64,000 nucleotides of DNA, from assembly GCA_029961685.1 (NCBI GenBank), contig JARWKL010000006.1:19469276-19533275 (forward strand). Direction: 5' to 3'. This document shows positions 22,246 through 30,200 of this stretch, one piece after another; position 1 is the stretch's first letter, and each line of letters starts with the position of its first letter. The position numbers and the translations under genes are program-made. A model generated the notes under the pieces. It had not been told where the DNA came from and did no database searches. It saw only the letters and a list, made by a program, of their open reading frames with translations. The DNA comes from Aristolochia californica. Lineage: Eukaryota > Streptophyta > Magnoliopsida > Piperales > Aristolochiaceae.

Positions 22246-23997
22246 TTAGGCAAAAGTTGTGCCGGAAGAGTCACTCATATTTTCTGAGTTTTCCGAGGAG
22301 GAAGACTCAGTGTTGAGATGAAGTTCATATACTTCATCTTCTGACTGGATGTCATCATAATGGATGATTTCCAATCCTTTTTCTTCGGCTAGTACCATGT
22401 ATGTACTGTACCGTCGTTGTTGTTTTTCATTTGGACAATCTCTGGCGAAATGTCCTTCTTTCTGGCATATCCAGCATTTGCATTTGCTTGGGGTTTTCCC
22501 CTTTGGGCAGTATGCATTTGACCCTTTACTGGATGTGGTGGGGCCAGAATTTGTTCTTTTTCGAAAGTATCTCTTTTTAGGAGTATACCTTGTTGTAGAA
22601 CTTTTTTGTATCCTAAATTTTTTCTGTTGAAATTTCTTAGGATATTTTCGTTGCTTATGGGAGGTGGTTTTGCAACCATAAGCTCCTACATTTTTGTTCT
22701 GGTTTGAACAACATAATGTTTGTTTGTGTGCCTTACTACTTTTCTTTTGTAGTTTTTGGGCTTCACAAAGATTTGCCAACATGTCTTGTACAAATCTATG
22801 TCTTCTTCCTAAAGTATCAATGTTTAGGAAAATGTCCATGGTTAATGTACCAAGTTCTGGATTGTTTTGCCAATACTTTGTAATGTAGTCTTTTTCAGCT
22901 ACATGTGCAAATGGTTCTGGCAATTTTGCATAAAAGATAGACAGATAAGGTTTCTGATCTTCTTTTTGCAGTTTATAGAAGTAACTTGCAAACTCGCAGT
23001 AATACTTCTCATAAAAACAAATGTTACAGATTTGTAACTTGTTTAATTTTTGAAGAGTTTCTAAACGTTTTCTTTGTTTAGTACTCTCATTGTAGGCTTC
23101 TAGGGTTGGATGTATTCCTAGAAATTCCTTTGATATCTTAGCCACTAATCCTTTCAAGATATTGGCTATCGATATTGAGGTATTAGCTCTTTTTTGGTCT
23201 TCGGGAAGGTTGTCCCACCAAAGAGCTACATTACCCTGTAAAGCATGGGTAAAGAAATTAAATGCTGATTCTTGGTTCCAAGATTCATGCATATTTGCAG
23301 CATTGCTCATGCTTCTTTCCCAATCTTTAAGGACTTTTTCTCCATCCTTGGGGCAATCCAAGTTGAGATAAAATCCAAAAGGGTTTATGCTATCTATGGT
23401 TTGGTGTCCCTTAGTAGCATTTGAAGGGTCGACATTTGTGTATTTTGTCGGATACCTTTGTCCTCCCAGGGATATTTTGGAATGGGAGAAACTTTCTCGT
23501 TCTTGCGGGTGAACCGCAGTACGGTTTCGGAAGTTATCTTGAAAGCTATCTTCCATGTAGGTATCTCGTACCCTTGAAGTTTCTGCTTCAAAGTGGTCGC
23601 TACCACGAAGCATTCGAAATATTTTACCAAGATCATCTGCCTTTTTGTTTTTAGCAGAGTAGTCTGTTTTCTTGGTATTTTCTTCTGCAACTTCATCAGA
23701 TTCCCAGGCTTCTGGTTCACTGTCGTGTTGCTCTTGTTGTTTACTAGAAGATGGTTTTTCTTCTTGAACATAATAAATCGGTTGGCGACCGAAGGTATTA
23801 TATTCTGCGTAAACCTCATCATCGGTAGAGGATGATGCTTTTGAAGCGATCCTAAAAGCAGGTGGTGCTGGATCCTTTCTTCTAGGTGCTATGCAAGGTG
23901 TTGCAAAGTACACTAGGTTTTTAAGCCATCCGGTGATGTCAGGAAGGCCTAATGGCAATGGAGTTTCCATATCCATTAAATAGAAAAACTCTGTCAT
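22246..23997 (-). CDS. Caulimovirid coat protein (583 aa) with zinc knuckle
   Basis: Full-length-looking capsid precursor. Residues 55-150 are acidic and Ser/Glu-rich, as in the cleaved N-terminal extension of caulimovirid CPs. Residues 200-410 form the conserved core, with FNFFTHALQGNVALWWDNLP at 246-265. Residues 412-505 are strongly basic (RNA/DNA binding, probable nuclear targeting). A CCHC knuckle CWICQKEGHFARDC lies at 508-521 (DNA 22476-22435), followed by an acidic Ser-rich tail from about 540. The knuckle binds pregenomic RNA during packaging. The start ATG overlaps the stop of the preceding 71-aa ORF by ATGA, typical of coupled translation. There are no internal stops. In the known layout Pol follows directly, and here it does not. 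Confidence 0.92.
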   Translation of the reverse strand: MTEFFYLMDMETPLPLGLPDITGWLKNLVYFATPCIAPRRKDPAPPAFRIASKASSSTDDEVYAEYNTFGRQPIYYVQEEKPSSSKQQEQHDSEPEAWESDEVAEENTKKTDYSAKNKKADDLGKIFRMLRGSDHFEAETSRVRDTYMEDSFQDNFRNRTAVHPQERESFSHSKISLGGQRYPTKYTNVDPSNATKGHQTIDSINPFGFYLNLDCPKDGEKVLKDWERSMSNAANMHESWNQESAFNFFTHALQGNVALWWDNLPEDQKRANTSISIANILKGLVAKISKEFLGIHPTLEAYNESTKQRKRLETLQKLNKLQICNICFYEKYYCEFASYFYKLQKEDQKPYLSIFYAKLPEPFAHVAEKDYITKYWQNNPELGTLTMDIFLNIDTLGRRHRFVQDMLANLCEAQKLQKKSSKAHKQTLCCSNQNKNVGAYGCKTTSHKQRKYPKKFQQKKFRIQKSSTTRYTPKKRYFRKRTNSGPTTSSKGSNAYCPKGKTPSKCKCWICQKEGHFARDCPNEKQQRRYSTYMVLAEEKGLEIIHYDDIQSEDEVYELHLNTESSSSENSENMSDSSGTTFA

Positions 23998-24209
23998 AGA
24001 GCTAATTCTTGAAGCTTCCGTTGAAACCTTTTTATTAAATACCGTAGTAGAATTTCTCTATGGGTTAATCTCCACCATTCATTCAGATATGCCTGATAAG
24101 CTATATCGGTGTCATTTACTGGTGTGAGAATTTCTCTGGCTTGCCAATTTTGGGCTTGCATTGATCGTACCAGACGAAGTTGATCCAGTAGTCTTGCTCT
24201 ACTGATCAT
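23994..24209 (-). CDS. Small viral ORF, copy 2 of a duplicated pair (71 aa)
   Basis: A 71-codon ORF lying between its own paralogue (upstream, separated by one base after TAA) and the coat protein (ATGA overlap). Aligned without gaps to the 71 residues of the preceding ORF that begin at its internal Met5, it shares about 27 identities, including MI at the start, LLD.L.L.R at 7-15, R..L.P...T..A...Y...W.R at 25-47, and IK...RKL..LAL at the end. It is basic and predicted helical. No known domain. Position corresponds to one of the small ORFs (A/B/C or II/III) found between MP and CP in soymoviruses. Function unknown. Confidence 0.65.
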   Translation of the reverse strand: MISRARLLDQLRLVRSMQAQNWQAREILTPVNDTDIAYQAYLNEWWRLTHREILLRYLIKRFQRKLQELAL

Positions 24210-24210
24210 T

Positions 24211-24438
24211 TTATAAAGCTAAAAGGTTTAGCTTTCTTTTGATTTTCTTGATCTTGCATCGAAGGTTGTGGATGCGATCAGAATATCTTTCCCAAAAATA
24301 GTAATACCATACCATTGCTGGGATTGTATTATCTTCTGGCTGAAGAGTATTTCTTTGGAGTAAAGCGAGGTCAAGGCTTTCTCTTTTTAATTTTAAACGA
24401 TCTAAAAGTTTCCTTTTATAGATCATTCTGGTGTCCAA
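24211..24438 (-). CDS. Small viral ORF, copy 1 of a duplicated pair (75 aa)
   Basis: A 75-codon ORF whose start overlaps the end of the coiled-coil ORF by 16 nt and whose TAA is one base before the next ATG. From Met5 it aligns end to end with the following 71-aa ORF (about 38% identity, no gaps), so the two are tandem duplicates. Composition is Lys/Arg- and Leu-rich with a central aromatic cluster MVWYYYFWERY at about 42-52 and a basic C-terminal helix. It is conserved as an open frame despite a pseudogene-like neighbour. Function unknown; it might be a virion-associated or nucleic-acid-binding accessory protein. Confidence 0.65.
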   Translation of the reverse strand: MDTRMIYKRKLLDRLKLKRESLDLALLQRNTLQPEDNTIPAMVWYYYFWERYSDRIHNLRCKIKKIKRKLNLLAL

Positions 24439-24839
24439 GGTGTAAACGGTGTTTTATACCTTGATGGATTTGGAGAACCTAGATGTTCTTTTGAACCTAG
24501 ATGTTCTTTTAATGCTAAGACTTCTGTTAAAAGTTCTTGCATTTTATCTTTGTTTAGATTATCTAAACGTTGTTTAAGTTCTGTTAACTCCTTGAAGAAA
24601 ACAGGACTATTTCCATGGTCAATCTTTTCTAGAATATTTTCTAGGATGTTTTGACACTTTATTAGTTCTCTATGTTTATGTTCATCATAGAGGAAATCTA
24701 TTTTCTATTGGAGGTTTTCAACAGTTTTTTCTAACCTATTAAGGGTCTTACCATAAGACTCTAAGGTTTGAATGGAATTGGTGACTATGTCACTATTTCC
24801 TATAGGTGGACCTAAGGCTTTGTATGGATTATGTGCCAT
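24423..24839 (-). pseudogene. Coiled-coil ORF (virion-associated-protein-like), internal TAG
   Basis: Frame of 138 codons that starts with an ATG overlapping the end of the movement protein by 11 nt and stops in TGA overlapping the next ORF by 16 nt. The tight overlaps at both ends argue that it is a real gene. It begins MAHNPYKALGPPIGN and has a heptad-like helical stretch from about residue 20 to 105 and a Pro/Thr-rich C-terminus. A TAG at codon 45 (24707-24705) breaks it. A long coiled coil followed by a Pro-rich tail, at this position, resembles the caulimovirid virion-associated protein (ORF III type), which tetramerises through its coiled coil and anchors to the capsid. This is an inference from layout and composition. 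Confidence 0.65.
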
Positions 24840-25785
24840 CATCTACGTGAAGAGGAACATAAGCATTGGGCCTTGGATTTCCTATTCCTTCGAAACGGGA
24901 ACTGATTGAGGTTCTACTAGTTGAGGTAGAGGGCCTGTCCTGTTCGATGGAAAAGCTGGGTCTAGTGTTTGTGATCACTAGTTTTCCTTCTATCTCCTTT
25001 ATGGTTTTTCGAGAGAGAGGAAGGTGTCTGGGTGCCAAAGGTTGAACTACCCATTCTGTTGGCCATGTTAACTCTCTTGGATCGAGCTCTTCTATGGTCA
25101 AGTTTTCAGAATAACCAATGTTTTTGGCTAATTCTGTGAGTTTCTTTGAATCTTTAACTGGAACCTTTCCAGTGTTGATTCCTCGTGCTACTATGCATAC
25201 AAGTATGCGCATAACTCTTCTTCCTGGTTGAATTCCATTTTTCGACCAGTTGTCTGTATAGATTTTTAGGGACAAGGTATCTTGGATGTGCTTGTCTTCT
25301 AAATCTATTTGGAGATTGGGCCATGTTGTAAAGGATACTGGGCCTAATCCTAAGTTTGCTCTAACTCCTCCGAGTAGGGCTTTTTCAAAATTATTCTTCA
25401 CAGAGTTATCTACTATAGCTGCTATGAAGGGTAAATTCTGATTGATTCGTATTAAGGGATCTAATCCTATACGAACTAGTCCATAATGGACATATTTGAA
25501 TCTCTTTAGCTTAGCTAAGTCTGATTCACTTAATAATCTGTAGCAGAAAGTACCTGAGTCGGTATCCTGTATTTCTACAGATAGTTCCTTCTGGAAGACG
25601 AAGGATTTCTTTTGGAATTCAATCCAATCTTTGTTGTAGACTTCAGTTATCCGAGGGATACTTATTGTCCACTTTTGTCCATCCTGCATGAGATTAGGAT
25701 GTTCATCGTATTCTCCCTGTGTTTCATGATGTATATGAACACTGTTTTGGAGAGAAGTACATTCTATTCCTATTTGTTCAGACAT
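24829..25785 (-). CDS. Movement protein, 30K superfamily (318 aa)
   Basis: Cell-to-cell movement protein that forms or gates plasmodesmatal tubules. The 30K core is visible at about residues 98-205: VHYGLVRIGLDPL, then PFIAAIVDNS, GGVRANLGLGPVSFTTWPNLQIDL with strand-like segments, and RRVMRILVCIVARG. The N-terminal 95 residues are polar, and the C-terminal about 60 residues are Ser/Thr/Pro-rich and probably disordered. Length is close to the usual 300-330 aa. The ATG immediately follows the TAA of the preceding 226-aa ORF in the same frame, and the stop overlaps the next ATG by 11 nt, consistent with reinitiation on one polycistronic RNA. No disabling change is visible. Confidence 0.93.
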   Translation of the reverse strand: MSEQIGIECTSLQNSVHIHHETQGEYDEHPNLMQDGQKWTISIPRITEVYNKDWIEFQKKSFVFQKELSVEIQDTDSGTFCYRLLSESDLAKLKRFKYVHYGLVRIGLDPLIRINQNLPFIAAIVDNSVKNNFEKALLGGVRANLGLGPVSFTTWPNLQIDLEDKHIQDTLSLKIYTDNWSKNGIQPGRRVMRILVCIVARGINTGKVPVKDSKKLTELAKNIGYSENLTIEELDPRELTWPTEWVVQPLAPRHLPLSRKTIKEIEGKLVITNTRPSFSIEQDRPSTSTSRTSISSRFEGIGNPRPNAYVPLHVDDGT

Positions 25786-26466
25786 TTAGGATAAGAATTT
25801 TAGATGAGTTGAGGTCTCTTCTAATTTTTGGAACAGGAGTTCAAGCAATCGTTCCAATTGATACAAAGTGATGAAAGGAGTGATGTGTTGTATAACAAGT
25901 TCTCTCAATTCTTCATTTTGTGTTAAGGCACAGATATCTCGTATAAGACGATCTCTATCTGTTCCATGATGAGTTTTTACAGAAGATATTTTGCAAATTA
26001 CTTCTTGTAACTCCTTTTTTGATGGTTTGTTATTAACCATTCTTATTTTCGCTTCTCGGATCGGTTCTAAGATCCTAAAAAGATTTATTTCTTGATCCAC
26101 ATAGCTTTGTAGATCTGTAAGGAAACATACTGTTTCTTCAGTATTTCCTGTTTTAAGTACCTCAAGATGGGCATTAATTCTTCTCTTGAGTGTTTGTACT
26201 TGTTCATTAACGTCACTTTCTATTCCTAAGCATAGGAAAGCAACGCTTTCTGGAGTGTATTTTTCCCAGCATCTTTTCATAAAGAAGCTGTGATGCATAT
26301 CACCAACTAAATCCATTATATTATTTAATATTGGATTATTCTTGTCATGCCATCCATGTGGATAGCCTATTATTGGACAAACATTTGTGTGTCCAGTTTT
26401 CAACACTGTGTCGTAAGAAGGACCGTTGAGTTCCTTCTGACCTACCAGTTGAGGTCTTTGGTACAT
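25786..26466 (-). CDS. Unidentified first viral ORF (226 aa)
   Basis: Intact 226-codon ORF, first gene downstream of the primer-binding site and directly abutting the movement protein (TAA-ATG, same frame). I do not recognise it. The N-terminal 75 residues include GYPHGWHDKNNPILNN and a Cys/His/Trp-containing stretch. The rest is strongly predicted helical, with Leu-rich segments (IRDICALTQNEELRELVIQH, then LYQLERLLELLFQKLEE at about 203-219). Caulimoviruses have a small ORF VII here, and this is more than twice that size. Because it is open and precisely spaced, it is likely a genuine viral gene, possibly genus-specific. Confidence 0.75.
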   Translation of the reverse strand: MYQRPQLVGQKELNGPSYDTVLKTGHTNVCPIIGYPHGWHDKNNPILNNIMDLVGDMHHSFFMKRCWEKYTPESVAFLCLGIESDVNEQVQTLKRRINAHLEVLKTGNTEETVCFLTDLQSYVDQEINLFRILEPIREAKIRMVNNKPSKKELQEVICKISSVKTHHGTDRDRLIRDICALTQNEELRELVIQHITPFITLYQLERLLELLFQKLEETSTHLKFLS

Positions 26467-26600
26467 TTGTTCCTTACAAATGTTACTTGGGATGTGACCG
26501 GTATGGGTCGTAACTGTTTGGGAGTATGTCTACCTAAACAGAAAGAATCAAAGTTAAGCTTTGACTTCTTTGACACATACAAAACCAAGTCTAATACTCA

Positions 26601-26612
26601 GCTCTGATACCA
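26601..26612 (-). other. tRNA-Met(i) primer-binding site
   Basis: Minus-strand TGGTATCAGAGC, complementary to the 3' end of plant initiator tRNA-Met, the primer for minus-strand DNA synthesis in Caulimoviridae. It lies 134 nt upstream of the first ORF. By convention this is nucleotide 1 of the circular viral genome, and it fixes the orientation of the insert. Confidence 0.92.
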
Positions 26613-27212
26613 TTTTAACGACGACGGGAGCCTCTAGCAGACTCTGACAGCGGAATACTGATACCAAAGCACTATTGCTATGATATCGACACAAAAGTCT
26701 CTAGCAGACTTGTACACAGCGGAAGACAACCTAGGGATGAGGGCAGCGGAACTAGAATCCTAGGGACAACTACCTGTCAGGCAGTGGAGAAAACATCTAA
26801 AGGCAGCGGAAAACATCGATGACTCACACAATACTATTCCTACAGTCACATTTCGTCAATCCTATCATTTTACCATTAGGCCACTGTCCTGCTTCCTACC
26901 ACATGTTACCGCTATATACTCGTTTGTGTCTATTTCATAGCTATCTAGTAGGCCCAACATGAATTCTGCTGCTACTTAGAACTTCTTCGGGGTTTGACCC
27001 TATTCCTGCCGGCTTACCACCACGTGGGCAGTTCCGTCGATGCGGTCCTCACGGTCTTCAGAGGGCCCCGAGCCGTTCATATTAACCGTTGCGGCTCCAT
27101 GGCTGCTTCAGCAGGGTAGAGCACAGCTCCGTTTCGTTTTCTACCTCGGAGCGTAGCCGAATAATTCCAAGTCTCTAGCGTCTGTCCTATTTGGCACTAT
27201 TTCGATACTATT
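26613..27212 (-). promoter_or_regulatory. Pregenomic RNA leader (~600 nt)
   Basis: 600 nt between the right edge of the insert and the primer-binding site, with no convincing gene. Caulimovirid leaders are typically several hundred nt, contain short upstream ORFs and fold into a large hairpin used for ribosome shunting. Here there are local inverted repeats such as GGTAGA/TCTACC and GGAGC/GCTCC, several short ATG frames, and a repeat family near the PBS. I saw no AATAAA in it. The global fold needs computation. Confidence 0.6.
26632..26811 (-). repeat. Leader repeats: CAGCGGAA x4 and CTCTAGCAGACT x2
   Basis: Plus-strand CAGCGGAA occurs at 26648-26655, 26717-26724, 26744-26751 and 26804-26811, with a weaker CAGTGGAG at 26782. 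CTCTAGCAGACT occurs at 26632-26643 and 26699-26710, each followed within 5-7 bp by a CAGCGGAA, giving a composite unit about 69 bp apart. A partial third CTCTAGC lies at 27173-27179. All are in the viral leader upstream of the PBS. Confidence 0.85.
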
Positions 27213-30200
27213 CCTTAAAAAACAAAGATACTTTTTGGAATTATCGCTCTTAGCATTTGTGCATTTCCATTTGGGATTTTCAAATTTTTTTTCTGGTCCA
27301 AACTTGCACTCTCCAATTTTTTGTCATAAACAAAAAAGATATAAGATCGCAACAAAACAAAAATTTTAGAGTTCATGTGTGCAAAAAAAAATTCGAAAAC
27401 TATATAATAAATAGAGAATTTTTTCAGGCACTAAAAATGAACCTCAAAATCCATGTTTGGGAAATTCCACTAGTACAACCCCCTTCTAATAGCTTGGTGG
27501 AATTTTTTGGGAAAGGGACTTCTAACTGATCCCAACATGCTTTAAGTGTGGTGGATGTGCATGCCACAAGCATCTTGAGGATGCAAGTGGCTAATGATCC
27601 AAAAATTAGGGGGAGTAGAAAAAATTAAATTCTCTAGTGGTTGGATATTTACCAACCCACTTTTTGCCTATCCTTAAAAATCACAGCTACTTTTTGGAAT
27701 TATCTGTCTCAGCATTTGTGCATTTCCATTTGGGATGTTCAAAATTTTTTTTTTCAAGTCAAAACATGTACTCTCCCATTTTTCCTCGTAAACAAAAAAG
27801 GTATAAGATCGCAACTAAATGAAAATTTTAGAATTCAGGTGTGCAAAAAAAATTTTGAAAACTATATAATAAATAGAGAATTATTTCAGGCACTAAAAAT
27901 GAACCCCAAAATCCATGTTTGGGAAATTCCACTAGTACAACCCCCTAATAATAGCTTGGTGGAATTTTATAGGAAAGGGACTTCTAACTGATCCCAACAT
28001 GCTTTAAGGGTGGTGGATGTGCATGCCACAAGCATGTTGAGGATGCAAGTGGCCTAATGATCCAAAAATTAGGGGGAGTAGAAAAAATGAAATTCTCTAG
28101 TGGTTGGATATTTACCAACCCACTTTTTGCCTATCCTTAAAAATCGCAGATACTTTTTGGAATTATCTCTCTCATCATTTGTGCATTTCTATTTGGGATG
28201 TTCAAATTTTCTTTTCAAGTCCAAACTTGAACTCTCCTATTTTTCCTAGTAAAAAAAAAAAGATATAAGATCGCAACAAAACGAAAATTTAAGAGTTCAT
28301 GTGCGCAAAAAAAAATTGAAAACTATATAATAAAAAGAGAATTATTTCAGGCACTAAAAATGAACCCCAAAATCCTTGTTTGGGAAATTCCATTAGTACA
28401 ACCCCCTAATAATGGCTTGGTGGAATTTTACAGGAAAGGGACTTCTAACTGATCCCAACATGCTTTAAGTGTGGTGGATGTGCATGCCACAAGCATGTTG
28501 AGGATGCAAGTGGCCTAATGATCAAAAACTTAGGGGGAGTAGAAAATTTTAATTCTCAAGTGGTTGGATATTTACCAACCCACTCTTTGCCTATCCTTAA
28601 AAATCACAGATAATTTTTGGAATTATCACTCTCAGCATTTGTGCATTTCCATTTGGGATGTTCAAATTTTTTTTTTCAGGTCCAAAGTTGTGCTCTCCCA
28701 TTTTTCCTCGTAAACGAAAAAGATAAAAAATCAAAACAAAACAAAAATTTTAGATATCATGTTCGCAAAAATAAATTCGAAAACTATATAATAAATAGAG
28801 AATTATTTCAGGCACTAAAAATGAACCCAAAAATCCATGTTTGGGAAATTCCACTAGTACAACCCCCTAATAATACCTTGGTGGAATTTTATAGGAAAGC
28901 GACTTCTAACTTATCCCAACATGCTTTAAGTGTGGCGGATGTGCATCCCACAAGCATGTTGAGGATGCAATTGGCCTAGTGATCCAAAAATTAGGGGGAG
29001 TAGAAAAGATTAAATTCTCAAGTGGTTGGATATTTTACCAACCCACTTTTTGCCTATCCTTAAAATTCACAGATACTTTTTGGAATTATCTCTCTCAGCA
29101 TTTATGCATTTCCATTTGGGAAGTTCAAATTTTTTTTTCAGGTCCAAACTTGTACACTCCCATTTTTCCTCGTAAACAAAAAAGATATAAGTTCGCAACA
29201 AAACGAAACTTTTAGAGTTCAAGTGTGCAAAAAAAAAAATTGAAAACTATTTAATAAATAGAGAATTATTTCGGGCACTAAAAATGAACCCCAAAATCCA
29301 TGTTTGGCAAATTCCACTAGTACAACCCCCTAATAATAGCTTGGTGGAATCTTATAGGAAAGGGACTTCTAACTTATCCCAACATGCTTTAAGTGTGGTG
29401 GATGTGCATGACACAAGCATGTTCAGGATGGAAGTGGCCTAGTGATCCAAAAATTAGGGGGAGTAGATAAAATTAAATTCTCCAGTGGTTGGATATTTAC
29501 CAACCCACTTTTTGCCTATCCTTAAAAATCAAAGATACTTTTTGGAATTATCTCTCTCAGCATTTGTGCATTTCCATTTGGGATGTTCAAATTTTTTTTT
29601 TCAGGTCTAAACTTGTACTCTCCCATTTTTTCTAGTATACAAAAAATATATAAGTTCGCAACAAAATGGAAATTTTAGAGTTCATGTGTGCAAAAAAAAA
29701 AATCGAAAACTATATAATAAATAGAGAATTATTTCTGGCACTAAAAATGAACCCCAAAATCCATGTTTGGGAAATTCCACTAGTACAACCCCCTAATAAT
29801 AGCTTGGTGGAATTTTATAGTAAAAGGACTTCTAACTGATCCCAATATGCTTTAAGTGTGGTGGATGTGCATGCCCCAAGCATCCTGAGGAAGCAAGAGG
29901 CATAGTTATCCAAAAATTAGGGGGAGTAGAAAAAATTAAATACTCAAGTGGTTTGATATTTACCAACCCACTTTTTTCCTATCCTTAAAAATCACAGATA
30001 CTTTTTGGAAATATCTCTCTTACAGTTTGTGCATTTCCATTTGGGATGTTCAAATTTTTTTTTCAGGTCCAAACTTGAACTCTCCATTTTTTCCACGCAA
30101 ACAAAAAAGATATATGATCGGAACAAAACGAAAATTATAGAGTTCATGTGCGTAAAAACAAATTCAAAAATTATATAATAAATAGAGAATTATTTCAGGC

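Larger units (their letters stand above)
20306..27212 (-). mobile_element. Endogenous pararetrovirus (Caulimoviridae), polymerase-less
   Basis: A 6.9-kb block unrelated to the satellite, with higher GC content and a dense set of minus-strand ORFs. Diagnostic caulimovirid features are a primer-binding site complementary to initiator tRNA-Met, a 30K-type movement protein, a coat protein with a CCHC knuckle, overlapping or abutting ORFs, a long leader with repeats, and a 35S-like promoter with TGACG elements and a TATA box. There are no LTRs and no integrase, so it is not an LTR retrotransposon. No reverse transcriptase, RNase H or aspartic protease reading frame exists anywhere in the block; only 164 bp separate the coat protein from the next ORF, where Pol normally lies. 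CTATT occurs at both ends (20302-20306 and 27208-27212), which may be microhomology or a very short duplication. The small-ORF layout is soymovirus-like, but genus assignment is an inference. Confidence 0.93.

Noticed and set aside
23394..23822. 142-codon minus-strand frame inside the coat protein
   Set aside because: Alternative-frame shadow of the CP. It has no polymerase or other motif and lies within the N-terminal and central CP coding sequence.
24700..24712. Programmed readthrough at the TAG in the coiled-coil ORF
   Set aside because: The downstream context (AAA ATA) does not match the known leaky CAR-YYA type signal, so a nonsense change is simpler.
26595..26620. tRNA-like 3' end near 26601-26612
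   Set aside because: Only the 12-nt primer-binding complement is present; there is no tRNA body around it.
20306..27212. LTR retrotransposon interpretation of the insert
   Set aside because: No long terminal repeats at the two ends, no integrase, and a 30K movement protein plus overlapping small ORFs identify a caulimovirid.
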